Assembly: GCF_017676365.1 (NCBI RefSeq)
Contig: NZ_JADKMA010000002.1
Location: 38,401 to 102,400 of the forward strand
Origin: Streptomyces oryzae
Lineage (GTDB): Bacteria; Actinomycetota; Actinomycetes; Streptomycetales; Streptomycetaceae
Direction of reading: 5' to 3'
Length of the DNA stretch: 64,000 nucleotides
Each line of letters opens with the position of its first letter. Position 1 is the stretch's first letter. Shown one piece after another: positions 45,322 to 53,914 of the stretch. The notes under the pieces are model-generated. The model was not told where the DNA came from. It was given only the letters and a program-made list of their open reading frames with translations, and searched no databases. Position numbers and translations under genes: made by a program.

Positions 45322-45767
45322 GCGTTGATACCGTCACCCGGCTGCGGCTGCTGGCCGCGGGCCTGCACACCACGTTGTACGCGGAGGAGCGCCTGGAGCT
45401 GCCGTACGACAAGGTATGGGCGGTCGCCTCGGATCTGGCGGGCGAGCTGCCGCACCTCGTGCCTCTGTTGCGCGAGTTCCGCGTCCCGCCCGGCGACGCC
45501 GATCGCAAGCGCGCCCTGGCGGTGGGTCCCCTGGGCTGCCGCAGCGCCTTCGAGGTGCGGCTGGCTCCCGGCTGGTGTCTGATGCAGTCGCGGCTGGTGG
45601 TGGGGGGTATGGCTGCCGAACCTGAGGGTGACGGCACGCGCTTCGCCATGCTCGGCGCGGCACGTCCCGCCGCCCTGCGGCCGGTTCAGTGGGCGTACGC
45701 TCTCGGTGGCCGCCGCAGCCGGGCCTTCATCCGGAAGGTCGCGCTGCGGGCGGCCTTGCGCCCCTAG
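45318..45767 (+). CDS. Small SRPBCC/START-fold-like protein coupled to the sigma factor
   Basis: A 149-residue protein. The pattern LPYDKVWAVASDLAGELPHL and VRLAPGWCLMQSRLVVGGMA resembles a polyketide-cyclase/SRPBCC ligand-binding fold, with a basic C-terminus. No signal peptide or membrane helix. ATGA overlap with the sigma-factor gene implies coupled translation and perhaps a role in controlling it. The fold assignment is by pattern only. Confidence 0.6.
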   Translation: MSVDTVTRLRLLAAGLHTTLYAEERLELPYDKVWAVASDLAGELPHLVPLLREFRVPPGDADRKRALAVGPLGCRSAFEVRLAPGWCLMQSRLVVGGMAAEPEGDGTRFAMLGAARPAALRPVQWAYALGGRRSRAFIRKVALRAALRP

Positions 45768-45771
45768 TCTT

Positions 45772-46674
45772 TCAACGCCCCGTCACGAACAGCTCCCGCA
45801 TCGCCCCGGCGACGACGTGGGGACTCTCCCGAGGCAGAAAGTGGCCGACGCCCGGCACGATCCGCACGGTGAGATCGTCCGCGTGACTCTCGCCCCCGGC
45901 CAGCATCGACGGCGGGAACACGTTGTCCCGCTCGCCGCCCAGCAGCACGGTCGGGACGGTCAGCCGCTCCCCGCGCCATCTGCCGCGCAGCAGCGCCGGG
46001 ATCTCCCGGACCACGTACTGCCAGAACATGGCCTGCCCGGCATGCGCGCCGGCCTGGGCCGCAGCGCTGAACTCCGCGAGCTCGTCGGCCTGCCAGACCG
46101 ACTGGCCGGCGACCTGGTGACGCAGCAGGAAGCGGCAGAACCCCGGCCAGCGGCGCAGCACGGCCCGGCCGATCACCGGATACTCGACGAACGCGGTGTA
46201 CCACTGCCGCCACAGGTTCGGCAGGATGGCCCGCTGCCGGGCCCACGGGTGCGCCACATTGAGCGCCAGGTAACCACGGAACCGCTCCGGTGCCCGCAGG
46301 CACAGCCGGAAGCCGACGTGGGCACCCCAGTCGTGCCCGACCAGATCCACGCGATCGAGCCCGAGTGCGTCCAGCAGCGCGAGCATGTCGTCGGACAAGC
46401 CATCGATGTCGTAGCCGCGCCGGGTCTGCTCCGACCAGCCGAAGCCCCGCAGATCCGGGCAGATCAGCCGTCGTCCGGCCGACAGGACGGCGACCCGGTG
46501 CCAGGCGAACCAGTGCTGCGGGAAGCCGTGCAGCAGCAGGACCGGCGCCCCGGTCCCGTACTCGGCGATATGCAAGCGGACGCCGCGCACCTCCAGCCAG
46601 CTGTGCTTCGCCCCTTCAGCGTTCGGGAGCGGTCTGTCGACGGCAGCCGTGACCGAGGTCGTGCTCGATGTCAT
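45772..46674 (-). CDS. Alpha/beta hydrolase, epoxide hydrolase/haloalkane dehalogenase-like
   Basis: A 300-residue hydrolase: oxyanion segment LLLHGFPQHWFAWHR, nucleophile Asp in VGHDWGAHVGF, an acid in the cap-to-core region, and His in GVGHFLPRESPH. A nucleophilic aspartate (not Ser) points to epoxide hydrolases or haloalkane/fluoroacetate dehalogenases. Start at 46674 has GAGAGG upstream; a much longer frame through 47931 is noise. Ends 5 bp from the convergent SRPBCC gene. Confidence 0.88.
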   Translation of the reverse strand: MTSSTTSVTAAVDRPLPNAEGAKHSWLEVRGVRLHIAEYGTGAPVLLLHGFPQHWFAWHRVAVLSAGRRLICPDLRGFGWSEQTRRGYDIDGLSDDMLALLDALGLDRVDLVGHDWGAHVGFRLCLRAPERFRGYLALNVAHPWARQRAILPNLWRQWYTAFVEYPVIGRAVLRRWPGFCRFLLRHQVAGQSVWQADELAEFSAAAQAGAHAGQAMFWQYVVREIPALLRGRWRGERLTVPTVLLGGERDNVFPPSMLAGGESHADDLTVRIVPGVGHFLPRESPHVVAGAMRELFVTGR

Positions 46675-46940
46675 GGGAACACCTCTCGCCTCCGGCGGGT
46701 CTCCTGAGGGCCCGCTTCGGCATGACAGGAGGCAGGACCGGGTCAAAACGTTCCCCCGCTTTTCCTGGTTGAGAGCTGTCCCGCAATGCCGGACAGGGGA
46801 AGGGGCGGTGGTCACCGTGCCGGGAAGGGGGCACCCCAGGCTTCCTCCTCCAGAAGGAGCCCGTTGGCCAGGTCTGCCCAGGGATCTGCCTTTGGTTGCC
46901 GATCGCGCACGGCCTCGTCGGAAGACCACGTACCACTTCG
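46675..46940. other. Intergenic stretch with possible IS5-family end
   Basis: 266 bp between two leftward genes. GAGAGCTGTCCC at 46771-46782 resembles the terminal sequence of some Streptomyces IS5-family elements. Frames here give only short, family-less products. A decayed insertion-sequence scar is possible, but no transposase motif is recognised. Confidence 0.3.
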
Positions 46941-48200
46941 TCAGGAGAAGCTGACCGGCAGGTGATCGAGCCGGGTTTCCCAGGTGGAGGCGGTGTCCGT
47001 GAGGTCGGTGGGGTCGGCGTCGAGGCGGAGACCGGGGAGCCGTCGGAGCAGCACCTCCACGGCCGCCTCGATGATGGTTTGGCCGATGGCCTGGCCCGGG
47101 CATTCGTGCGGGCCGCTGCTGAACGCCAGGTGGGCCTGGTTGCCCTGCACCGTGGTACCCGTGTGCGGGCGGATCTCCGGGTCCAGGTTCCCCGCGGCCA
47201 GGCCGAGGATGAGCAGGTCTCCGATCTTCAGATGCTGACCGCCGAGTTCGCAGTCGGCGGTGGCGAACCGGCCGGGGAGCACGGCCAGCGGCGGCGAGTT
47301 CCACATCATCTCCTCGATGATCGCCGAGACGGTCAGCTGTCCGCTCACCACCTTGGCGAGGTGCGAGTCGTCGCTGAGGATCATCTGCAGCACCCGCGCC
47401 AGCAGGTTGCTCGTTGTGGTGTGGGCCGCGATCAGTACGAGGCGCAGGTGGTTCTGGACCTCGTCGTCGTCCAGGCAGGCAGGGTGCTGAATCAGCCCCG
47501 TGGCGAAGTCCGGGCCGGGTTCGGCGCGTTTGTGCGAGGTGAGCTCGGCGAGCACCCGGCCGATCCGGTCGTTGTGCGCGATGGCGTCCTCGCCGCCCTT
47601 CATCATCTGCGCGCAGGACGTCACCAGGCCCTTGCCCTCGCTCTCCGGGAGCCCGAAGAGCCGCGTCAGGACGAGCATCGGCAGGTACTGGGCGTACTGG
47701 AGCACCAGATCGGCGCGTCCGGTGTCGGCGAAAGCGTCGATCTGCTGGTGGGCGAAGTGGAGGACATGGCGCCGTATCCCGCGATCGGCGACTGTCCGCA
47801 TGCTTTCGGTGACCGCCGTGCGCAGCCGCTGATGCGGCTCCCCGTCCTGCGAGAGACAGTCCGGACGCCAGCCCAGCATCGGAATGAGCGGCGAGGTCTC
47901 CGCGATCCGCCCTTCCTGCCAGTCCCGCCATCTGCGCGAGTCCCGGCTGAACTGATCGGGGTTGTCCAGCACCCGCCGGTTCTCCCGGTAACCGAGTACG
48001 AGCCAGGCGGGCACGTCGCCCTCCAGCAGCACCGGCGCGACCTGCCCGTACTGCTTGCGCAGCCGCGAGTAGGTTCCGTACGGGTCGACCGTGGTCTCCG
48101 CCGCGTACAGCCTCGTCGGGGCGCCGGCGTGCCGCACAGGACAGCCTGCGGACGGGTTCGGCGGGTCAAGGCGCTGACCGTCGGAGGGCTCGGCGTTCAT
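46941..48200 (-). CDS. Cytochrome P450, conservon-associated (CYP157-like), EXXR arginine missing
   Basis: A 419-residue P450. The haem-binding loop is FSSGPHECPGQAIG with Cys367. The I-helix reads IAAHTTTSN. The K-helix, normally EXXR, reads EEMMW at 296-300, so the arginine that locks the core is a tryptophan. Loss of EXXR is a known feature of the CYP157 family, which sits in conservon operons. ATGA overlap with the preceding GTPase gene makes it the last gene of the conservon. Redox partners are not in the window. Confidence 0.9.
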   Translation of the reverse strand: MNAEPSDGQRLDPPNPSAGCPVRHAGAPTRLYAAETTVDPYGTYSRLRKQYGQVAPVLLEGDVPAWLVLGYRENRRVLDNPDQFSRDSRRWRDWQEGRIAETSPLIPMLGWRPDCLSQDGEPHQRLRTAVTESMRTVADRGIRRHVLHFAHQQIDAFADTGRADLVLQYAQYLPMLVLTRLFGLPESEGKGLVTSCAQMMKGGEDAIAHNDRIGRVLAELTSHKRAEPGPDFATGLIQHPACLDDDEVQNHLRLVLIAAHTTTSNLLARVLQMILSDDSHLAKVVSGQLTVSAIIEEMMWNSPPLAVLPGRFATADCELGGQHLKIGDLLILGLAAGNLDPEIRPHTGTTVQGNQAHLAFSSGPHECPGQAIGQTIIEAAVEVLLRRLPGLRLDADPTDLTDTASTWETRLDHLPVSFS

Positions 48201-48817
48201 CGCGGCTCCAATGCGGCAGCAGACCGTTCCTTGATGTGGCGGATGAGCGCGATCAGAACATCGCGGCTCGAAGCCCGGTCGCGCGCGTCACAGGTGAGGA
48301 TCGGTGTGTGCGGGTCGATGGCCAGGGCCTCCCGCACCTCCTCGGCGGGGTAGCTGCGGGCGTCGGGGAACATGTTGAGGGCGATGACGAACGGTACGTT
48401 CAGCCTCTCCATCTCCTCGATGGCCCGGAAGCTGGACTGCAACCGCCGTGTGTCCACCAGGACGACCGCGCCGAGAGCGCCCTTGAACAGGCCGTTCCAC
48501 AGAAACCAGAACCGCTCCTGCCCCGGCGTGCCGAACAGATACAGCACCAGTTGCTCGTTGAGGCTGATCCGGCCGAAGTCGAGGCTGACGGTGGTGCTCT
48601 TCTTGTCCGCCACGCCGACCAGGTCGTCGACGCCGACGGTGGCCTGCGTGAGGGTTTCCTCGGTGGTGAGCGGCACGATGTCGCTGACCGAGCCGACCAT
48701 GGTCGTCTTGCCCGTGCCGAAGCCGCCGGCGACCATCACTTTGACCGACCGGCTTCCCGCGTGCAGCGCTCCCGCCCGTTGCGGAAATGCCGGCCGGTCA
48801 AAGCCGTTGAAGTCCAC
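48197..48817 (-). CDS. Conservon GTP-binding protein (CvnD-like)
   Basis: A 206-residue small GTPase of the bacterial MglA/Ras-like conservon class: P-loop AGGFGTGKTTMVGSVSDI, G3 region LFGTPGQERFWFLW, and FVIALNMF in place of the canonical NKxD. GTG start with AGGAGGT 5 nt upstream; its first 20 bp overlap the end of the DUF742 gene. Conservon proteins A-D form a membrane-associated complex reminiscent of eukaryotic G-protein systems. Confidence 0.92.
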   Translation of the reverse strand: MDFNGFDRPAFPQRAGALHAGSRSVKVMVAGGFGTGKTTMVGSVSDIVPLTTEETLTQATVGVDDLVGVADKKSTTVSLDFGRISLNEQLVLYLFGTPGQERFWFLWNGLFKGALGAVVLVDTRRLQSSFRAIEEMERLNVPFVIALNMFPDARSYPAEEVREALAIDPHTPILTCDARDRASSRDVLIALIRHIKERSAAALEPR

Positions 48818-49166
48818 TGAGTACCTCCTCAAGGAGCGCGAGGTCGGGCGCGCCGTCGCGCGTACCTGCGATGGGATCACGGGCTTCCACGCCGCCTGCG
48901 TTGAGCAGGTCGGCCACCAGCACCGAGAGAACGTTGAAGGGAAGCTCCAGATACGCGCCCAGCTCGGCCACCGACAACGGGTCGCGGCAGTTCCGGAGGA
49001 TGGCTTCGTGCTCGGGTCTGCTCCCCGGTTCGGGCGCGGAGCGGGCGACGATGAGGGTGGCCACATCGAGGCCCGTCGCCTCAACGGTGGGCGCGCTGCG
49101 GCCATCGGTGAGTATGTAGTAACGCTCCAGCCCGGACGGCACCGGGCCCGGCTTCCGTCCGGTCAT
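48798..49166 (-). CDS. Conservon DUF742 protein (CvnC-like)
   Basis: A 122-residue DUF742 protein with LERYYILTDGRS at the N-terminus and a winged-helix-like segment (LSVAELGAYLELPFNVLSVL, VADLLNAGGVEARDP). Overlaps the roadblock gene before it and the GTPase gene after it, so it is made as part of the same transcript. Confidence 0.92.
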   Translation of the reverse strand: MTGRKPGPVPSGLERYYILTDGRSAPTVEATGLDVATLIVARSAPEPGSRPEHEAILRNCRDPLSVAELGAYLELPFNVLSVLVADLLNAGGVEARDPIAGTRDGAPDLALLEEVLSGLQRL

Positions 49167-49567
49167 CCAGGCTGCTCCTGGCGCGGAACGGTGCCGAGGA
49201 GGTCGCCCATCCTGCGGGCGCAGTCCCTCATCTGGTGCCCCAGCAGCCCCTGGTCGATCCCCGTTTTGGCCAGCACGCCCAGGTACGTCTCGTTCCCTGC
49301 GCGTACGACGAAGAGGTGTCCGCCGTCGACCTCGATCCCGGCGAGCCGCAACTGGCCCCTGTGCTTGGGGAACTGTTCGGCGACGGGCTGGGCCAGCGAC
49401 TGCAGGCCGGCGACGATGGCGGCGAACCGGTCGGCGTCGTCGGGGTCGGCGCCGAACGCGGTGATGGCCTTTCCGTCCGAGGACGCCACCACGGCGAAGC
49501 GGATTTCCGGGATGCTGTCCGCCAGGTCGCGAAGCGCCCAGCTCAAGTCGGGCTGATGCTGCGTCAT
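49163..49567 (-). CDS. Conservon roadblock/LC7 protein (CvnB-like)
   Basis: A 134-residue roadblock/LC7-fold protein (WALRDLADSIPEIRFAVVAS, DGKAITAFG, FVVRAGNETYLGVLAKTGID). Such proteins act as GTPase regulators or scaffolds. Start chosen at the ATG at 49567, 4 bp after the cvnA-like stop; a GTG at 49579 inside that gene is an alternative. Confidence 0.92.
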   Translation of the reverse strand: MTQHQPDLSWALRDLADSIPEIRFAVVASSDGKAITAFGADPDDADRFAAIVAGLQSLAQPVAEQFPKHRGQLRLAGIEVDGGHLFVVRAGNETYLGVLAKTGIDQGLLGHQMRDCARRMGDLLGTVPRQEQPG

Positions 49568-49571
49568 GTGG

Positions 49572-51230
49572 CTAATCACTCTCTTGTTGCTCGTCGAGGC
49601 GGTCGTGCGTGGCGGGCCCGTTCACCGGGCTGCTGTTGCCGGACACATCTGCCGGGCTGTTGCTGGACACGAAGGCGGCCAGTCCGGCGAACGACTCCTC
49701 GGGCGGAACGCTGGAGGTGTCCACTCCCGGCGCGGCATGGACGCCGTTGCCGGGGCCCGGTACGCCCATGGCCGGTTTGCTGCGCTTGGGCAGGCCGCCC
49801 GGCGTGGTGCCGTCCGGGACCGGATCCTCGTCCAGGGTGTCCGGACGGTCCTGACCGGCTGTTGCCGTCGGGCCGCCCGGTGCGGCGTCGGAGCCGGCCG
49901 GGACGGGTTCGGGCCGGGCCGCGGCGGGTTCGGGCCGAGCCGGGACGGCGGGGTGGGGGCGCCGCTGGAGCCTGGCGGCCCGGGGCGGGTCGGAGTACAT
50001 GGGCTTGTCGAGAGGCTTGAAGTACTTGTGGGGGACCACAACGACCGCGGCGGTGCCGAGCCATGGCGAGTCGTCGAAGGTGACCGTGATGCCGTACTTG
50101 CGGGCGAGGTTGCCCACCACGCGCAGGCCGATCTGCGCGTCCTCCGCCAGCCCGCCGGGCCCGGAGCCGATGGCCACGCCGTTCAGCAGCCGCATCGCCT
50201 GCTGCCGCTTCTCCGCCCTGAGCCCGGTGCCGGCGTCCTGGATCTGGATGCCCAGACCGTTGGGCACTTCCTTGGCGGAGACGATCACCGGTTCCGCAGG
50301 GGGCGAGTACCGCGTCGCGTTGTCCATGAGGTGGGCGAAGATCAGCGTGAGGTGGTCGACCAGACTGCCGTCCACACCCAGCTGGGGCAGCCGGCGCAGC
50401 TGAATCCGCTTGTACTCCTTGATGCGCCCCATGCCGCCGCGGACCACGCTGATCAGCGGCTGATGGGTCTGCCACTGCCTGCCGGGGTGGTCAGCGCCGC
50501 CGAGTACGACGATGCTGGCGGCCAGGCAGTCGGCCGGGCCGAGCTCCTGGTCGAGCTGCATCAGGTCACGGGCGACCGTCGGAAGCCTGCAGTGCACGCC
50601 CTGCATCTCGTGCAGATCGGCACGGATCTTGTTCGTGTAGACCTGCATCCTGCTGCCGATGCTCACCACCGAGTTGCGGGCGGAGGAGCTGCGGTCGAAC
50701 TCCTCCTCGATGGCGAGCATGGCGGACCGCAGCAGCTTCCTGAGCGTGGGCTTGAACTCCTGCGGTACGTCGGGGTCGTCGGCGAGCGGACGCAGCAGAT
50801 CGTCCATCGCCTCGCCGGCGCGCAGTTCGTCGACGGCCTTGGGCAGGAACTCCTCCGCGATCCTGACCAGTTGCGCCTTGTGGAACTCGGTCAGCTGGGA
50901 GAGCTGCGAATGCAGCGCGGAGACCTCGGCGGCGTGCTTCTGCTGTACGGAGGCCAGCCAGTGCTCCGCCTGCACTTTGTCCGCCGCCGCCTGCGCGTGG
51001 TGGTTCCCGGCGGCCTGCCGGGCGCGGCGTTCGCAGTTCAGCAGGCGCTCGACGCAGATGGCCGTGGCCGCGGTGGCCGGCGCTCCGACGAGAAGAACGG
51101 TCGGCCGGTCTTGGGGCGCCCCCACGACCAGCACCACGGCCGTGGCCAAACATATCGCTACGGGCAGTGACCACCACGCGTGCCAGGCAGCGGGCAGCCG
51201 GGCCGCGGGTGCGTTCGTGGCTCGTTCCAT
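49572..51230 (-). CDS. Conservon sensor-kinase-like membrane protein (CvnA-like)
   Basis: A 552-residue protein, first gene of the conservon. Two transmembrane helices (about 16-35 and 45-65) are followed by a coiled coil, a helical region without a clear phospho-accepting H-box, and a HATPase domain with HLMDNATRYSPP and GLRVVGNLARKYG. A 150-residue Pro/Ala-rich tail ends the protein. Start at 51230 (MERATNA) is favoured by TTGAGGA 6-7 nt upstream; an earlier in-frame ATG at 51290 lacks one. Confidence 0.9.
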   Translation of the reverse strand: MERATNAPAARLPAAWHAWWSLPVAICLATAVVLVVGAPQDRPTVLLVGAPATAATAICVERLLNCERRARQAAGNHHAQAAADKVQAEHWLASVQQKHAAEVSALHSQLSQLTEFHKAQLVRIAEEFLPKAVDELRAGEAMDDLLRPLADDPDVPQEFKPTLRKLLRSAMLAIEEEFDRSSSARNSVVSIGSRMQVYTNKIRADLHEMQGVHCRLPTVARDLMQLDQELGPADCLAASIVVLGGADHPGRQWQTHQPLISVVRGGMGRIKEYKRIQLRRLPQLGVDGSLVDHLTLIFAHLMDNATRYSPPAEPVIVSAKEVPNGLGIQIQDAGTGLRAEKRQQAMRLLNGVAIGSGPGGLAEDAQIGLRVVGNLARKYGITVTFDDSPWLGTAAVVVVPHKYFKPLDKPMYSDPPRAARLQRRPHPAVPARPEPAAARPEPVPAGSDAAPGGPTATAGQDRPDTLDEDPVPDGTTPGGLPKRSKPAMGVPGPGNGVHAAPGVDTSSVPPEESFAGLAAFVSSNSPADVSGNSSPVNGPATHDRLDEQQESD

Positions 51231-51890
51231 CTGGGTCCTCAACCATTTTTCAAGCGGGGCTGGGTCGGAAACGCACTCGTCGCACGGCAACTGCCGTACA
51301 GGTAGGCGGCGCGCTCACCGAATGGCCTGCTGGCGGTTCTGGTTCCTTTTCACTGCGACACCAAGTCGTTGACGGCAGGCCGACGGCGCCCTGCGAGTGC
51401 GTCAACTCGCCGGGAGTCGGGGAGCTTAACGAGAAGACGGACCGCCTCGCAGGAGATGCTGTGTTCTGCCATCCGTATCGGATTTCCGTTCGAATGCGGC
51501 AAGGGAAATCCCAGGTGCCGTGTGGTGCGGTGTGTTGTCGGCGACTCATTTTTATGTTGGCGGCAGCGCTTTCCGACTTCCTTTGTCCGTGAAATGCCAA
51601 CCGCTTGACCGCCTTTGCTCATTATTGATCGGTCACGGCAGCGAGCGTGCACCTGTCGTACAGCTGACCTGGACACCTCGCATATTTCTGAGGAAACTGC
51701 CTAGGGCAGGTGGCTACCCCCCACGCCAGTCGTGTGACCTGGCCCAACAGATCGTCAGTCGACAAGTGCACCCGACAGTGCTCCCCCCGACGGAGGGGAG
51801 TGCTGCGCCACCGCACGCCCGCGCACCACGCGGGACCGGCATGTACCGCAGCACCGACGTGAGCGTTTCCACGAGTAGGAGGACTCACCG
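51231..51890. promoter_or_regulatory. Divergent control region, conservon / terpene-synthase-like gene
   Basis: 660 bp, the longest gene-free stretch, with an AT-richer middle (about 51430-51640). No credible gene is found. Close to the right-hand gene is a small hairpin-prone CTCCCC...GGGGAG sequence (about 51780-51800), and TAGGAGGACTC as ribosome-binding site. Both divergent promoters must lie here. Confidence 0.5.
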
Positions 51891-53549
51891 ATGGGACGAA
51901 GCGGAATCAGCACCGAACTGGCAGGCATGGTCAGAAACTCTGTCAAGAGCTGCACGGACGATTACAAGCGGCGCGAGGAATCCGGTGTCGCGCGGAGCAA
52001 CAGGGCCGCGGGCGGAGAGGAGCCGTACGGCGGCGGCCTGACGTTTCCGGTGGAAGGGGTGCTGGTCCGCGCGCCCAGGGAATTTCCCGCACCCGATGCT
52101 CACGGTGTGGAACGCCTGCGCGAGCTGGACGCGTGTCTCGCCGTCATAGAGCGGGCATTCCCCGGCGTGCAGTCCAGCCTCCGTCTGTGCCGGCTCTCCT
52201 GCGAACTACTGGAAGGTGCCTGGCGCGAGCGGGCGGAGAGCACGGATGTCGCGCCCGATGACGACTCGTGCGGCTGCACGCTGTGCGCCCATTTACCCAA
52301 GCCGCTCATACGCAGTCTGGACGACTACGACTGGCGTAGAAGTGATGGACGCCCGCTCCCGGTCAAAACATGGCCCTTCCGAAAAGAACTGGACAGCGTG
52401 TTGACCGGCGGCTGGGTGTGGACCAGAAAGATGAACGACTCCGACCGGGACCTCGGACTCCGCTTCCGGCACGAGGACGACATCCTGGTGCTCCACGAGT
52501 ACAAGCGCGTCGAGGCGGCGATCCAGGTGTCCGACACCGCCCGGGTTGTCGAGCAGCGCCTCGCCGAGGACCGTACGACCAACGGGGCGCGCGCCCTGAT
52601 ATCCGGGCTCTACGCCGCCTACAAGCGGTCCGTCGACGAACACTGGCTCAGGCAGCACGTGGCGGGCACCGTCGAGCTGCCCCCGACCACGCCGCTCGAC
52701 CACTCGACCTACTCCCTGCTCCAGCTCATGGACTGCCTGTTCTGGCACGTCTCGCCCGAGGCCGAACTCTGGCAGGAGGAGCACCTCGCCTCGCTGGTGC
52801 TGTGCCGGGTGCTCAACGACATGACCGACGTACGCGCGGACGCCGTCACCGGGGAGGCCAGCAACTTCTGGCTGAGCTCCATGTCCACGCACGAGAAGGC
52901 CCTCTACGGGGCGTGCGTCGTCGCGCTGATCAAGTACGGGTGCATGCCGGAAGCGCATGGCCTGCTGTGGAACACGTGGCTGATGGACACCACGATCGTC
53001 TGGGAAGGGCTGACCGGCCGGCATGCCCTGTGGTTCGACGGCATCACCAACGGCCTGCCCCCAAGGGACGGTTGCCCACTGTGCGGCATCGAGCCCAACG
53101 CCTGCACCGGCCTGCTGACCGACGGCGTCACCTTGCGCATCGGCCGTACGCCCATGGTGGACGGTCTCGGCGAACGCGCGGCCCGCCTCTCGGCCCGCTG
53201 CCGGAGCGAACACCCGGAAGTGTGGCGGCTGTTCGACCAGGAGCTCGCCGTTTTCGAGGCGCTGCACGGGGAATGGCACGGTGACGTCGGTACCGTTTGG
53301 GTGATATTGCGCCGCACCTACATAGCCGCCGTCCTCGCCTCCCTGGCGGGCGGCGAGGGGGCGCGCGACGTTCAGGTCGACTCCGGCAACGTCGGAGCGG
53401 ACCTGTTCCACGCGCTGCACCGGCCGCCCACCTGGAAGGAGGACACGGCCCTGCTGGCCTACATGTTCGGCTGCGCGCACCCGCACTTCCTGTGGAACGC
53501 CCAGTCATTCGCATCGGCCACTGTGGGCGGTGACTGGCTGGACGGCTGA
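51891..53549 (+). CDS. Unknown protein with class I terpene-synthase-like metal motif; contains TTA codon
   Basis: A 552-residue cytosolic, largely helical protein that I cannot place in a named family. Residues 309-325 read NDMTDVRADAVTGEASN, which aligns with the terpene-synthase layout ND..S..KE...GE..N, except that the Ser, Lys and Glu positions are Asp, Ala and Asp. About 110 residues earlier is HEDDILVLHE (D196, D197, E203), a possible first metal motif. Two Cys clusters (C127, C129, C132; C395, C398, C405) are not typical of terpene synthases and could bind metal. Codon 135 is TTA, so translation should depend on the bldA tRNA. Divergent from a conservon with a P450. Confidence 0.6.
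   Translation: MGRSGISTELAGMVRNSVKSCTDDYKRREESGVARSNRAAGGEEPYGGGLTFPVEGVLVRAPREFPAPDAHGVERLRELDACLAVIERAFPGVQSSLRLCRLSCELLEGAWRERAESTDVAPDDDSCGCTLCAHLPKPLIRSLDDYDWRRSDGRPLPVKTWPFRKELDSVLTGGWVWTRKMNDSDRDLGLRFRHEDDILVLHEYKRVEAAIQVSDTARVVEQRLAEDRTTNGARALISGLYAAYKRSVDEHWLRQHVAGTVELPPTTPLDHSTYSLLQLMDCLFWHVSPEAELWQEEHLASLVLCRVLNDMTDVRADAVTGEASNFWLSSMSTHEKALYGACVVALIKYGCMPEAHGLLWNTWLMDTTIVWEGLTGRHALWFDGITNGLPPRDGCPLCGIEPNACTGLLTDGVTLRIGRTPMVDGLGERAARLSARCRSEHPEVWRLFDQELAVFEALHGEWHGDVGTVWVILRRTYIAAVLASLAGGEGARDVQVDSGNVGADLFHALHRPPTWKEDTALLAYMFGCAHPHFLWNAQSFASATVGGDWLDG
52293..52295 (+). promoter_or_regulatory. TTA codon (bldA-dependent translation)
   Basis: Leu135 of the terpene-synthase-like gene is TTA. 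In Streptomyces this codon is read only by the developmentally regulated bldA tRNA. I noticed no other in-frame TTA among the intact genes of the window. Confidence 0.85.
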
Positions 53550-53657
53550 CCGGAGCCCAGCGGCGCGGCCGGCTTGGGGAAGAATGCGGCACGCGTGCCT
53601 CCCGTCCGACCGGCGGAACCCGCGGCACGACGCGAACCCTGCGAAGAAGAGAACCGT

Positions 53658-53852
53658 ATGAGCGAGGACGAGCGGCGCGAGCAGTACGCGGTGGCGCTGT
53701 ACAGCACTCTCGGGCACAGCGCGGAGCGCCATCCCTGGGCCGGGCTGTCCCCGGCCCGGCGCGAGGTCTGGTATGTCCGCGCCGACGCGGCCATGGCCGT
53801 CGCAGACAGGGAGATCGCAGAAGCGTTGCGTACTTCCGGGTCGAACGGGTGA
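53658..53852 (+). CDS. Small Streptomyces-type conserved protein, unknown function
   Basis: A 64-residue protein: MSEDERREQYAVALYSTLGH start, then ERHPWAGLSPARREVWYVRA and a helical end. The composition and the WYVRADAAMAVADREI helix recall short Streptomyces proteins often found near phage-like or secondary-metabolism genes. AAGAGAA lies just upstream. It follows the terpene-synthase-like gene by about 110 bp. Confidence 0.65.
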   Translation: MSEDERREQYAVALYSTLGHSAERHPWAGLSPARREVWYVRADAAMAVADREIAEALRTSGSNG

Positions 53853-53914
53853 ACCGCTGCCGCACGGCCGGAGTCGCGGGAGCCGTTTGATCTCTTCTGC
53901 GACTGGTGAGGCGG

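Noticed and set aside
45772..47931. 719-residue minus-strand frame that would fuse a large N-terminal part to the alpha/beta hydrolase
   Set aside because: The N-terminal 420 residues are out-of-frame reading of the P450 gene; only the last 300 residues are a real hydrolase with its own ribosome-binding site.
51231..51290. Earlier start for the CvnA-like protein at 51290
   Set aside because: The extra 20 residues have no upstream ribosome-binding site, while TTGAGGA fits the ATG at 51230.
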